Below the pieces are notes generated by a model, which was not told the origin of the DNA, ran no database searches, and saw nothing but the letters and a program-made list of their open reading frames with translations. Of a stretch of DNA of 64,000 nucleotides, positions 26,501 through 41,500 are shown piece after piece (position 1 is the stretch's first letter; every line of letters starts with the position of its first letter). The position numbers and the translations under genes are program-made. Origin of the DNA: Paragonimus westermani (taxonomy: Eukaryota; Platyhelminthes; Trematoda; Plagiorchiida; Troglotrematidae); NCBI GenBank assembly GCA_008508345.1, contig QNGE01003677.1, positions 1 through 64,000 on the forward strand, written 5' to 3'.

Positions 26501-29500
26501 AGTAACGTTATGAAGGCAATAAACTTCTTGGATGACGGTTAATGTATTTCATATCAGGCTGAAAAAAGTAGGTAAGGACACCATAGTTAAACAAGGAAAC
26601 ATTCCGCTGCTGTTAAACGATCACTCTGCCCACCCGTACGTTCTGTTTCCAAGTAGAACAGTAAAATTGCAACGTAAAGAAGCCTTTATCATTCAGATGC
26701 GACTTTTCATGTACATATTTAATGTTTCTAGCCAATAAGTTGCGTTTTTCCACATTTAGTACAAAAGCGCTCATACCTCAATCTATTATGCTTGTTAGGT
26801 TAATGGGAATGACATCGTGCAGTAGATGTGACAGTCGTCAATCAAACCTTCAGGTTGACTAGCAATAAATGCTTCAGACAATGTGCAACTTTTTTGTAAC
26901 CTCATCATATGTGTCCATAAAATATGATTTATGAATCCGAAAGAGTATGCGATGCAAATGTGATCTTGAATAGACCAAGCTGAAAACGCATGCAGTATGG
27001 TGCGCACCTGGATATAATCCATCTGAATGGTTTTAACTGAAAACGACACAAAACACAAAAGATGATAACGTTTTGTATCCTCAAACTGACACGAATTTCG
27101 ACCGTAAGGATGACGGAAACGAAAAAAGTTCTGTTCGAAGATGGTGTTCAGCAATGACGGCTCGGATATCCGCCCAAATTGGTATATAGATCGCAAATGC
27201 TTCGGCAACCATTGTTGCAACATCACCAGTACATGAAGGTTTGAGCACATTAGATATGTCTGACTGCTATGGAAGCAATATTTGTCGATCATTCCCCAGG
27301 TTGAATTCATCCAGTAGATACTTTTTACTGCACCGAAGAGGTCAACAAATGAAGTAGTTGACTCTGAAAAACTACACAAAAATGGAGAATTAGATCATAC
27401 TGTCCTTCAAAGTTTCTCCTGTTCGTAATCTATCAGGTCGCTCATAGTTTGCCGCCGGCCACTTGAAAAATGGATGTCCCTCAGCAGTGATTTAACATGG
27501 ATGGTACCGCCTTCGTCTCACTTCCCCCCGAAACTCACCTTGAGATCAAAAGTCAACTAAACTCGTGAATTAACGTTTCCAACCAACTCTAGTGCAGTTA
27601 GGTCGCACGAAGCAGTTTCTCAGGTCTACATTCAGTATCTGCATTGATATTCAACAGCTGCGGATGAGAACCAGTTTGAAAAGCGCTGAACTCACCGATT
27701 ATTTATGTTAACTGAGGTGCCCGTTAGACGGACTGATAGAAAACGCAGTCTGAAACGACCTAGTTGGTGCACAGTAATGTACCGCACACAGTATGCATGA
27801 AAATGCGTCTATATAAGAATGAGTAAAGTGAGCACGTTCTAAAGATGCATGTTCTTCTCTATTCCGTATATACTGGCCTAGCGAGAACCACGCATAAGCA
27901 TTGACAGAAATCCGCCCAGTAGAGAATTATGTGAGCTGCTCTACACCGGCAGTAAATAGACTGTTTTCCGGTTAACTGTGTTTAGGCTAAGAGTTGCTCT
28001 GATGCCATCCACCTGAGAGCAATCCTTGTTTGACAGTATCAACGGTTAAAGCCACTCTCGACTGGCTGCATTGTTTCAGCGTACTTAACATTGTGCTAGT
28101 GCGGATTTTTCGGCACACTGCAGTCTATGTTTCAGAACGTGTGTGGCCAAAAACCACTTGAACAGGCTCACCACCTTTGACGAATAATCTAAGGAGGCTT
28201 TTGAAACAAGAACCTTGTAGTCAGTAAGCTGATACCTGAGTTCTCAGTGCTTAGCTGACGGAACACTGTATAGAAAACTACTTTTGGGACAGACCATTCA
28301 ACATTGCTAAGTGGGGTCAAGCGAACAGCCACTCATTCTGGCAGTTCAAACATTGTACTGCTTACAGAAATGCATTCGTGCTATTCAGTGAACAAAGCCT
28401 GAGTTTTAACTTTCATTTCGAACTACTAGGGGTGGCAAATACATCTGACACAAATGAGGAATTTTAATGCGAAATACCGTACTGGAGGTTACACCCTGAT
28501 TCATCGATTGCTATCAACGAGTTTCGCGTCTGTCCATCAAATCAGAGTGAATGTAATGGAAGTAAAAATTGTAGTATGAATTCAGACCAAATTTCACTGT
28601 AAATTAGCCAGTAAACAGTACATAGAACCTTCCGTTCAGCCTTATCGATATACTCGAGAAGCAGGAACCTATATGTTTAATGATAACGTTGCTGCAAAGA
28701 ATGTACTACATGAGTTCCAAATTGGATTTCATTCAGATCTTCTTTATAGTCCTTTCTCCACCTTGAAACTTTCACAGAATAATGAGTCATAGCCACAGCA
28801 CGGTTATTGCATGTGAATACGTACACAGATTGGAAGCATTAGTTATCATAATTGTCTCAGTTCGTGATGTACCCAATGAATTGGAACACTATTTCGTTCA
28901 CGTCATAGCACAAAACTTTTGCGATGCTGTCAGCACACGCAACCACTGTGAAGTGTGGACCTGATGATGTTCTCATTCTAAGAAAAACTAACCTGTAATC
29001 TCGCGGTGTGCAGTACATATATCTGGCAAGGACGTTTCATGCACTGCATTAAATTATATCCTGTCACAAGCAAAACCTCAATTCCAGCAGTCACTGATTT
29101 TTCAGGTGGGCTAATAGTTGCCACCCTGCACCCATTCATAAAGTGAACCATGCTCAAACGATTCCCAGGAAGCTTATTTCATTCAAGTGTCAAACAGCAC
29201 AGCTGTGACCTTTACAAAGACACTCCAAAAGATTGCAAGTGTTTCTGTTCACCTAACGTTAAAATATCTGACGGTCGTGAAGCCGCCTTATCTACAACTT
29301 CTCTAGCGTTAGATTCATAAAAGTGCTGATTACGGATTTGTCTAACAAATCCCCTACAACCTATTACAGCAAAAGTATAGTCATGTGTTTCGGGAAGTCG
29401 AGAATAGTGAGGATAGCAAATTTCACGTCACATTTTTTTTCGTGAACTGTCGGTAGAAGTGCATAAACATTTCAATGCAATTGGATTTCACACAAAATCT

Positions 29501-32500
29501 CAGAAAAAAAAGTATGTGGCGAATCTGCTCAGAAAACTACGGTTCTGTATTTGAGCAACCATGAACCGTTGAGATTTGATTTTGATAGTGGATAATTTAA
29601 CGAAATACACGGCTTTAGTCGCCTTGGAGCTACACAGTCCGTTGTTCCAGATGAGATCCAGTTGTAAGAATTCTGGTCTTTGGCAGAATTCGAATAAACA
29701 GCATGTCATACAATTCGAGTCAAAATACCCCGTCTGAAACACAGAAACGTCGCATCCTACTGTGTTATATGGCTTTCACCAAACGATTCAGTCAATAACC
29801 TGTCTTGATTGAACGGATGAGATTGGTAACCGCCAACAGTGTTTTTAGGCTCCGAAATTATACTGTCAATAAGCAGTTTGTTAGAACTGATGATTCAGAG
29901 AGTTAATTTTGGACCACTTATATCCGTCGTTGGAACGAATCCTGCTGTGGTGTGTTTTTCTCAACAGTGCTATCTGAAAGATTTAGTTTAACGAATTACT
30001 CACTAGAAGAATAGTCGGTTGTGTCAAGTCTACCAGCGTCCCCTAATCAATACGTTCACGTAAGCCAACTGCATCGTAACCGATGGTTGGGAAATGAGTA
30101 ATTTTCTGATTCAATATCAACCGGTACGATATGTGCCGTTTTTCTGACCGAATTTGAAAAAAGCTGCCATAAAATTCGCTAGACAGTAGCAGTTAATCAG
30201 ACTGGTCTAACGGTTCAACAGTGAGTGATTTGGTCAGGTTTTGAACCAGTTACTCTAAGGTTTGTGTCTGACTAAATCAGTAAAAAACATACATAGTTGA
30301 GTTCAGTTTTTTTCACTTTGGAACTAGAAATTGACTGATCTTATGTTGTCGTCAACTTCCACAACGCTTCCCGCAAGTTTCCCGTCCCGATGTGACGGCC
30401 ACTGAAAAATTATTTGGTGGCACTGTGTCGTACATTTCATGAGGTGATTGAACCAAAGGATATGATACATTAATGCAGAGGAGAGCGTTTGGATATTGCG
30501 TGAAAAGTGACATTGTCACGGGTTGTTGATGAAAGTACTTTGTGATTCGAGTATCTGTGCACCATAACCACAAATGTTCGAACATTTTCCTATCACCCCA
30601 GTCCAATCAATCCTGCTTTGTTGTGCACTGCAGTCGATATAAATCATCAGGAAATCGGTCTACAAACTTATCGCGGTGAACGCCAAAATAGTGCGATGTC
30701 ACATTTATTTGCTGTCACTACTGTAGGTACTAACTTATTTGGGAGTTAGTTGCGTCGTTTGTTTCAAACTCAACGGAGTATCTACAACTGTTATTGTCCG
30801 CCGTTTTTCCAGTAGACCGTGTGGTTGCAGTTCACCGAGTACACTCACCTCGTGAACAACAGTAATTAAAGGATCGAACGTATGCTGCTGTCGAATTTTG
30901 ACCGCTGGACACATACTACTATAAGTACTACTGGCGAAGTGGAGTAATCGACAGTGATCGAATGCTTAGATTTGAAAGGATTTTGTTATTAATACGTAAA
31001 ATCCGTAAAGGAGGATGAGCTAGTGCTCTTTTGTTCAAAAGCAATACTAGTTTATTCAGTGTTGTCTCTTTTATCGATTGTCTAAAGCGTAAAGTCAACA
31101 ACATTTGCCATTGCCCTGGATGTGTATGTTTTGAGTGGAGTTGCTTTGCATTAGGACAACTGCTAACAACAAGGAAAACAGGTGCTCAAATTTTGTTCCA
31201 ATTTTAAATTTATTCAGCCTAATTTAAATCAGTCGTAACTCATTCAGGTAGCTTGCACAAAATTGTTTTGTCTTAAAAGGAAGTTAGGGGCAAACATTTT
31301 TCTCATTCACAAACGTATCAGGCTCTGACTGCTGTTGGTCCTGACGATAGTTCATAGGGTGATAGACTAATAAATGCGTAAAAATGTAAGCAAAACAAGA
31401 AAGAAGAAGGAATGAAGTTACAGGAAATCGAAGTCAAATTTTCTGTGGATACAGGCTCACCACTGAATGCAACACATGCATGCTAGAGTGTTTCTAACCG
31501 GCGTTGTAGATGAACACGAACTGATTGACCAAATAAACAGCTCCTACTAAAACTTTCAAAGACCGTGTCCACTTCAATGTCTAATCACCGTGTGTTTTCT
31601 CTCAACAATCAGAAGTCATATTGAACTGCGCACGGTGTGACAGACGTTCTCTCCGTAAACGCATTACGTGATCCAGTCAGAAAGATTTGAAATTTTTATT
31701 GACTCGACTGTCGTCTGCCAACTTGCATATTTCTGAAAAACACGTCGATGGACTGTAGGGCCATTCATACAGTCAGTACATTTGATACTGATTAACCGGT
31801 AGAGATAACAGTAGTCGAATATCGAGAGTCCACATGAACATTCCATGTGAAGTCTTGCTAGTTTGTTTGTATTAACGGCATTGACTTTCAGTTCAAACGA
31901 GAACAAATTCAAATATCGATACATTTGAATCACGTGAACTGAATGACCAGAAAACAAAAAATAATAAGCTGTGATTTCATTTCGTACACTTTCATCCGTT
32001 ACAGACGTGTGACTAGTACGAAAACAGAGACAACAGTTCATTGATGAGACGAACAAATTGGTCCAAATCAAAACTAAACCCGTATTAGACCAGGTTCAAG
32101 AGTTGTTTATTTTTAAAGTATGGAACACGGTGTATGCAGATGATCAACAGCGCTTTACAGTAGGACTGTTGAACTCATTGAAGATTAGACAGATGATGAA
32201 CATCTGTGTCGACCCGTTACTGTGTCACATCAGCACCGCGTACGCCGGGGAATTCAACACACGATCGGACTCTTGTTCACGGAATCACGGCCACTGGAAG
32301 TGCAGAATATGAGCTGCATTCTTTGGTTGTTACATTTCTGAGTGACCGACAAACTAGCAACTAGCATTTGCTGCCTATGAGATGTCGAGTAAGAGTTTTT
32401 TAAACAGGTGGTCCTAGTGCGAACGCCTGTTTCGTCTGTTTCTTGGGAATCGTAGTGGCATTCATGGGAAAGTTTTTTTTATAAAAAAAACTAGTTGACA

Positions 32501-35500
32501 TTGAAAAGCTTTAAAAATGCACCTGCAAAAATCCTTACAGAGGAGCCAGATTAGGAATGTCAAACAGTTTATAAATAGTTCTTTCATTACTAGCAGTAAT
32601 ATCAAAATGTCAAGGCTAACAGACATTAAATAGGCAACAGACGTCACAAGGATACAGTTGAATATGTACGAAAATTATGAACCAACATGGACAAAACTGA
32701 CGGTTGCGTAATAACCGGTTGCCCAGATCAAATCAGTGGATTGTGAAATGTCACAGTAAATTTCGGAATACGGTTATCCAATGGAATAGCACGTAGAAAG
32801 CGGGAATAACAGAACCTCAAGCCGCAAAGTGAATAAGTGCGACTAGTCACGTTTCATCGGGAAAATTATCAGGCCACTTACAGCCTTCCTATTTTAGGAT
32901 GGGTTATGTTGTTAAGTAGATTGTTAGACAGCGTATCGGCTGAACCTCGTCATGTTGGCTAACTGTAGGCAGGAGAAGTCGCGGCAGCTAAATTCGAACC
33001 AACAAATGCATGCACGATAGCCATGGCGTTGCTATAACGGGGAAACCGAAGACCCACTTTGAAGTGAATTAATGATATCCAGACTAGGCAGTTCACTGAG
33101 ACTTATCACTGAAATAACTTCATTATTCTCATGGACTCAATTTTTGAACACTGCAAAAACAGTCATGGTTTTAGTGGGGATGAAATTGGCCACATAGATA
33201 TCGATGACAAAATATTGTCTTATTCGATACGGATTCCCTATTCCCGGTCTTCCGATCTATTTTGGATTGTCCACGACATTCGCTTGGATACAAAATCTCA
33301 TCGGACCGGGATCGCTATTTCTTTTATGCTATACAAGATGCCCGAGCTTTGATATATGTTGGTTATACAATTTGTTTTTGATGAAATTTATTGCACGAAA
33401 TAGAATCATCAGTGGCTTCCATATCGAAAGATATTTTCAACGTATAAACTGGAACAGTTCGTAGGTTTTATCTTGTAAACGCTACACGGGTACTACTTAT
33501 GTATTCTGAGACTAGCTACTTCATTGGAGTTTCTATAGAATGCAAGTATTTTTCATCCGGTTACAAAATTTTCAACCAATATAAAATACATGAAACAGAT
33601 ATTTTACATGGAAGGGTGCATTGCAGATCAACATATACTTCGAAAGATATCTCGCTCCGCCAAAAGGAATTGTAATCAACTGCATGTTGTGTCTATCGAG
33701 AGAAGATCGTGTTGCCGCTGTACCCTCGGAGATCAACTGAAACTTCACAGGTGTTCAACGAACTACTCACCCGGAATCGTTCATTACCGGACACAGAAGG
33801 AAACGGAAGGACTCATCAGAGACTAATACCGTTCCATGAGATAAGACATCTTACTCACAACTATCTTCAACAGAGTGCATGAACTTGAAAGAATGGAGCA
33901 ATACCTGTCATCCCGCATCAAAAATGCATTCAAGCAAATCCGCAAACACTCAAATGAAACGAAATTTCAAAATACCTCCGTGGAAAACACGCCAAACAAG
34001 ATTGTTTTTTTTTGACATAACCTCCTCTTTTGTTGGAATAATTATATATAATTGTATGATGAGAAGAAAGACGTTAAACGAAAGATAAGCGAGAGACAAA
34101 GTGTTTGAATAAATGCTTAACACAAATTTTTATAGTTGGAAGCCCAAAATAAGAATGAATTTCCGCTGTAAGATATCCGCACCAAATCTTACACGAATGA
34201 AGTCAAACAGTTTGGGCGTCGTGTTTAACATGTTACTGATAAATAGATGGAGGGTAACGCAACGTTAGGAGCAAGTTACAGTACTCTACGTTTTAACCAC
34301 TTCGGGTGGCCTTCCTCAGAAATGTTGTGATCGAAATCACATTAACAAAGGAACAGAGCTCTGTTTCTTTGTCAAAATGGGATAGACAAATCGTACAGTT
34401 TAACCAGTTTATCAGCAGAATTATGCGCTGATCACGTGGCCTAGTATTTGCGTTCCTGGTTAAAGGTAGAGGAACAGCATCGATAGGTGGTGACCACATT
34501 CTGTGTCAAACACTGCATCGGATTTATTCAAGCAACTCAACCGTTCAGTTGTCAGTATAGTAATATAAGTAAACGACTGACCATGAGTTATGAAAAGTCT
34601 GAGTTTCTGTGCAGGCTGTTAGAATTTGAAGGTCGGTTTATCTTGTGACACTATGGTAGAAGGCTGATAGCCCGGAAGACGAAGAATCACGTGAAAGGTT
34701 ATGTTGTCCAAGCGACCTGGGATACACACATGTAGTGATTCGATTAAACAGGTGAACTGAACTGATGTTAATGAACAGGTGTATCTTCGGAAAGAAGTTC
34801 TGTGTCACACAAGAACCTTCTCGTGGACCGCTGAGAGGAGCCACGGGATTTTGCTGGTAGATAACATTAACCTTCATCGCCGTACCGAGTGAAATACCAT
34901 ATCAGTTCATTTCATTGGATAGCCTGTTAAGCGCGTTGAAAATCCATGTATGAGGCCCGTGACAAATTTAGTTACAATTTGCAAAGAAACAACAGCTTCT
35001 GCCAAACTCAGTAGCTGCAGAGCTCGATATAAGGCCTCTGGCACCATCATCATCACCATCCTCATCAACACCATTACTGGCATCAGTACAGCGATCGAAC
35101 GTTTATCACAAAGAATTAGACGCGTAACCAATACCAGCAGTGATAACAAGCTTTGCTGAGGCTGATTTCTTTATTTTCCCAACAAATTAGGCAGAATCAT
35201 TCACATTTAGCATAATGTTTTCCAACTGTTTGTATACTTTTGTGTGATAAGAACAATGAAAACGAAATGATGATTTATCTCATCGCAATGGGTACGTAAG
35301 TTCATAGAAGAAATTTGAGGAAAAAAGTTCATTGTGTTTCTTGCTGTATTAACAAAGCGTACGTATGTACACTCATAATTTACTAGGTCGACAGCCATTC
35401 TCACGAGCATTTGACATTACAGATTTGTCACGAAAGTTGTTACTAATGTCTCACCGATCATGCACTTAGATTACCAACTATGTTAAAGCCACGTTAAAGA

Positions 35501-38500
35501 CAGGCAACAGGTGTCCACCTATGTGTGTGCTTCACTTCCACCGGTTAAAGATAGTCTTTGTCAACAAAACTAACTATCTACCAAGTAAGCCATCTTCACC
35601 GCATCGATCGTGACTCACTAGACTAATGAGGAGGTGACTGTTCGGAATGTGTATAACACTTAACCCCAGGTGGCTAGGCGACACTGAAGCACACAACTTT
35701 GGCTGTAACCGACGTTAGCAGTCTGGTCGAGTATGCTCACAAACAACATACTTGCTCACCACGCTCGCTGCGATAAAGTTAAGTGCCAGCGATATTTGTT
35801 TCTTGTATGAAAGATTATTGTGCACGTGATCATAGCAGGGTGTTGCTGAGAGCCTAATGAATGTACAAATATTCTTTGTTTATCCATCAACTCATTACTA
35901 CTTCTGAAGTTTGTATTGACAAATATTCACATTACAAGGACACTCCATTCTCAAGTGGCTTATATGTTTCCGTACTGTTTTAAGAACAGAAACAGTTTAA
36001 GACTTGGAAAAACCTTGTAGACATTTAGCCACGAGTCTGGTGTGTTTCAATAGGATTATCAAAAGCATGGAAGTAGACATCTGAGTATTATACTTTGCAG
36101 TTTTCCGCTTTACATTAGTTGAAAAAAATGGTTTGGCAGTGTGTATTATCGAACCGACAAGGACCAGATTTGAATGTATACTGCATTACCATAGCTCTAG
36201 AATGGTCGATGTTTAAGGAAATCAGTTCGACAAAAAACCGGTCAGAATCAACTGGTAACCATTAGTTGGTTATTTATCAACGTTGGCAATCCGGTAGATT
36301 TTCACGCGTTCGATGGCTGAATATCCACTCACTCAGAGTAAAAGGACACAATTAGTTTTTCCTCATGTTACCTGTTTTTTTATACCGATCGATAGGTAGC
36401 CACAATTGAACACCACTGTTTATTCACTCAGTCACTAATTCACTTGGCTGTGTGCAATAAAGCTCGGGATTTTCACAGACTAACATTTAACAATGGATTA
36501 GAATGTGGAGGACATACTGATAACGATTGAGGATTTTGCGACGAAAAATCACACGGAAGAATTTGTGTGTACAGACTGAAAGTGAGCGATTCAACCGTCG
36601 CACGTATGACCCAACAAAATACAATAAGGGTTATTAAGTTCATCTAGGAGCTGCTATCTAATTACCTATGAGACCTTTCTCAATAACATCAACAATGGTT
36701 TGATCTACAGGGACTTATTGCAGGAACCTTCATTGTTATCATTGTTCACCTAGAACGACTGGATATCGCAAGAAGACGACACCTTGACACACACTTACAG
36801 CTTTGTCAATGAGGTTGAATCATTTCACGACGGAAACGCCCCTAACTTTAAGACGAATTCGTAATAAACGCATTATAATGTATTGCACAACTGTTTACAG
36901 TACTCGCGCTAAGGTTCCCAATAAAAATTAAATAAGACGGATTTGTATCAAAGTCGGTCGATCGAAGAGTGGCTGGTATTTAGAAAACATGACTTAAGCC
37001 ATCGATTTTGAAGGGAAAGTAAACGTACACAAACGCGCTGCGAATCAGCAGCGGGATCCATATCTTTTTTGTCGGATCTGAGTTGGCAGGTCGATGCTAG
37101 CTTATCTCGGTCATTTGTTTCGTTTGTTAGTGTGTGTGTGCACGTGCTCTCGGAGTAAACTGAGCCATAGAAACCACGCTGTCCATCTCTTTTTTTGAAT
37201 AAAACACTAATTGCCATCAATCCATTGTGTTGGAAGCCTGTGTAATCTGCGCTACATACAAATGTTCCATCTAGCTACCAGTAGTAATGAAGCGCAAAAT
37301 TTGTGATGTAGCCACAATTCCCATTTTATTCACATCGAGGAAAATTGTTAAGACTGAGGAATCACACTTTTGTCTCGGGATTTTGGACGGAATAATCAGG
37401 AGCTGAAGATTCAGTGTTACGCGATTCATTAATCACGACAGCTTTCCTACCATACAAATTACTAGTGGTTCTATCAACAGGTAGCTTTTTTCTGGTTAAT
37501 TGGAAGGGGTGAGTTGGTCTTTCTTGATTTAACTGCTAATATTCCCACCTACGAAGACTTAATGATTGCAAATAAGTTCCAGTGCTCCCAACCATCGGCA
37601 GCGCAGACTGGCGTTTAAATGAATACAAGTTGTTGCTCAAATGGTACAGCGCTTGCTGCGTTCAGGTATGCCATTTCTGCGGTTGTTTCGAATCCGGCCG
37701 AAGCCCAGCTCTTTCATAGTTGTAGCTCTTTTAAGTTGACTAATCTGCCGAATTACCTATTAAAATAAGCGTACGGAAATGAACGGAATTTAATTAGGAA
37801 GCAAAATGAAGGGAACAAATTGCCAAAGACACATACATCTGAATGAGAACACAGCATCTGCATATCCATACCAGTAGAGTCTGCCTAACTTTGCCGGGGA
37901 TGCATAAATATATGAACTCTCAAATTGCATTGTTGCTTTCTTGCTTTCAACGGGTCATCCTCGCCTAATCTTTTGTGTCTGCGTGAACAACCGAGCCTTA
38001 AAGCCACGGAGGCCTTCGCATGTGAGACTGAAACTTTCAAGAACAGACCGGCATAGGAAACAAGAACACGCAGTGGATTTCATCAAAGAGCTGTAAATTA
38101 GAGTCGATCCAGTCTCTTTTGCCAAAGACTGCCGAACAGATTTTACCACATGGGCATGAAAGTGACACTATTTTCTACATAAATGCCTTTTGACTGCTTT
38201 GTCCATTTCTTCCGACAGTGTAAGTTGTTTGGAACATAATGTTCAGCCAAACGATATTGTTTTAAGTAAGACGTAGGATAGTGTGAAAAGGTACAATTCC
38301 AAGAATCACCCATAATCGATTAAGGCCATCTGGGAGATAGATATCAAGGATCCAACTCATGCATGCAAAGGTGTACGAGCTTGAGAGCCAATTGCTTTGT
38401 TTTATGATCGGCTCGACACAACATACCTCATGGTTTAGACTAACGATTTGACTGTGGTAGTGAAGATAGCTACCACTCGACTGCTTTAATCGAGGAGTGA

Positions 38501-41500
38501 ACACTTACATCCCACGCTATGTCATTGAGGGGAATGGGACGAAAAATTCATTTGTCATCTTTTGATAAAAAGTGGAGCTATCAGAAATGTTCGTACACGT
38601 GAACGTCCATGACCAACAAGATCATTGTCCCCGTTTGTTCCAAGTGAAGAATCAATACAGGTGATCAAGACCCACTGTCAAAAAAACAGTTCAGTTTTTT
38701 CATTGCATTTTGTGTACTATGCTTACCAAACCTGCTCGCTGAGTTTAAATCTAGATGTCAACAACCTCGGTTTTGCGGAATGATTGTTAGACTGATTGCA
38801 TGCTTTTGTTTACCAGCATTTTTTATACCGGAAATAATGTGGCAACGAAAGTTTACAGAAGTTTTATTGTTGAAGATGGTAATGCCTGACAAATGGATCT
38901 CTCATACGCACAGTATAATGACGTCTCAACAGGATGAATGCTCCCTTCTGAATTTTGACCCTGTCGATCTGGTGATCTTTGATGTGATTAGTTATCCACT
39001 ACCAATGTTGACGATCAGTATAATCCAATTACGTTGCTTGTATCATAAGTGCGGTGAAATTTGACAACGAGCTTCTTCACACTATCTCAAATCTTTGCTT
39101 TGAGATTGTTTGTTCTTCGTACTGGTCGAAGAATATCAGGAATCCGGAAATTCTCTTGTGTTCAGGACGTTTATGTGAACCAGAATTTCATCCTTGTTTA
39201 TCTCAAATACACACCCTTCTCTATATTCGAAGACGGAAACAAACGAAAGTAACCCATACCTATATGTGATCAGTTTGCGTACACGTAGTAGTTTGAGTAA
39301 CTTTCGTCTTGTGTGCGGAATGTAAACTTGACGTTACACCAGTCTTCATCTGTCACGTATCTTTAGTGAATAGATCAAATTATTCCTTTGGTTCAGGCAA
39401 TAATTATTTCGATATCGTGATCGGTTTTTACGTTATTGTTATGTTCGATAGTCTCAGAATTTTCACAAGTATTCCTAATATATTCGTTTACGTATGGTGA
39501 AAAGATAATCCATTTTATGGCTGCTCAACAAAATTTCAGTTTTTATATTCTTCAGTAGACTCCATTCGATGGAACTTCCTCAAAAATTCACCAGCGTTCT
39601 CAACAATTTCCAATTGTGGGACGCAGTTGTTGAAGATGTAAATTTCGGCGCATTTAAAGGAATTAACTTTCAAAAGCAGTAATAAAACAGATGTTTGTCA
39701 GTTGGCTGAAAAACGCTCATTAAAGTTTGGTTGTCCGTTAGAGAATAAATCGATCTTTGTGGAAACTCGCTCGCATCCGGCTAGAATCGAGTTATCCACA
39801 GAGTAGCAATTGACTACGGCCACGTGAATATTCGACTAACCATGCAACAGCTTTTGCTGTTAAATAATAGAACGTAGTCGTCCGCTAAGTTCCCCCAGGA
39901 ATAACAATTTTCCATGACCTCTCTGCCTTGTTTAGCGGGTTTTGAATAAAGGTTTCCATATCGCGTTTGTTCAGTGTGTTTATCTTCAGCCCATATTAAT
40001 GTCCTTTGAAGTCGGATAACTAGCATTCGTCTATTTTCGTAGTCGCATTGTTTTCTATAACCCGTTTGCTGAATACTTATCACTCATCTGGTAGTTGACT
40101 AACTGGGAAAAAAAGCCGTTTAGCGTTCAATCATATACTTCTGACAAACGCTCACTAGGTGTGCCGAGTAGCTAATAATGATATTTTACACATCGCCTTG
40201 AGGTAGCATATTTGTATATGTACGGATACGGTTGGCGGCATCCGATTCGGATTAGCCTGTCACAGTGACCAAAGCCAAAGGACGCCTGCGCTTAGCCATC
40301 ACTGCAATTGGCTTGTGCTGCACCCATTGAAGTTCCACCAATACACCACATATCCAGTGTAAACCCGAAGGAATAAGACTGGGAGGTGTACCAGTGGGAT
40401 GTACGGATAAATATACACAAAACAACACACATTCAGTCTAGAAATCACAGTGAATAGCCAAATAAAATGCGGTTCAAAGAAACATGAGAGTAGTACACCA
40501 TATTATTCTGCAACATTTCTGGTAGCATATTTCACTGAAAGCATAAACCATGAAATGGATAAAGCTCCATTTACCAGAGCTTTCCTGTTGAAGCCCTTGT
40601 CCCTTCGAACTGCTACTTTCATCCTAGCCAAGGTTGTAAGAAAGCCAGAAAAGTTAGCAAATGCTGGATTAGCATTGGACAACACAAAGTGTAATCGGGT
40701 TAGTAAACAGGCTAACTGACAGACGAGGTGCGGGCCTAAGTAATGCTCCAATGACCCATTTCTAATAAAATATCTCACAATAGACTGGTCTTAAGCATCA
40801 TCTCTATAACCTATGAATCCTAAGGATTCCCAATTTCAGTAGCCTGTCTATACTTTTTCAAACACTTGGTAAACAGAGTAACATGACTGAACATAATTAA
40901 GTGTGAAACGTTTAATTTACCGTATCGATCGATAGCAAAAGGTACTCCAATGGGGCTGATACTATAATTGCAAATAGAAGACGTCATCGATTCTTCATCA
41001 TCTCGTAAACGTTGAATTGCTTGTACCGGACCAACTACGCTGCCAATATAGCTTCGTTGACTGATTGTGAAGCTATAACTAGACTGGGCAAAAAACGGGC
41101 CGTCCTGGTTGACCACGTGAATACTGATTGGGACCCTAAATAGAAATGCAGAATGATATAAACACGTAATAGGGTTAAAAAAGCAGAATTCTAGGACATG
41201 CTGTTCTGATCGGTTTTGCCACTATCCTCAGATTATTGCACGCAGAAGAAATACGTTCGTTGATCAATGTTTTGAACTGAACCAAACTGAAACAACATTC
41301 ATGAGTGATCGACTAATCAGTTAGCAATTGGCTACTAAACTGAGGCATATTCGAGAGGTTAGACCTATTTTCCTCCAGCTACAAACAACTCAACCGTTCA
41401 CGTCAGTATCACTTCGCTAATCAATAAAGCATGCGAGGGCACAGATACCTTTTTCAACGCGTCAAACACCCGCGTCACGTGATTATCAGTCAGGTGTGAG

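Larger units (their letters stand above)
24469..40920 (-). other. Calsyntenin intron, about 16.5 kb
   Basis: Bounded by GTAAAT donor and TTAG acceptor. It contains an unassigned 194-codon minus-strand ORF (26795-27379), tRNA-like fragments near 33.0 and 37.65 kb, a dispersed-repeat copy near 28.96 kb, a short imperfect CAT/ATC repeat at about 35043-35073 and a GT run at about 37130-37141. The many other ORFs are of the length expected by chance and show no family motifs. Confidence 0.75.

Noticed and set aside
32058..32312. ORF containing YADD, suggestive of reverse transcriptase
   Set aside because: The residues around it do not fit any RT block and no other RT motif is present; four residues can match by chance.
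34950..35159. Ile/Thr-rich ORF over 34950-35159
   Set aside because: It largely reflects an imperfect CAT/ATC simple repeat at about 35043-35073.
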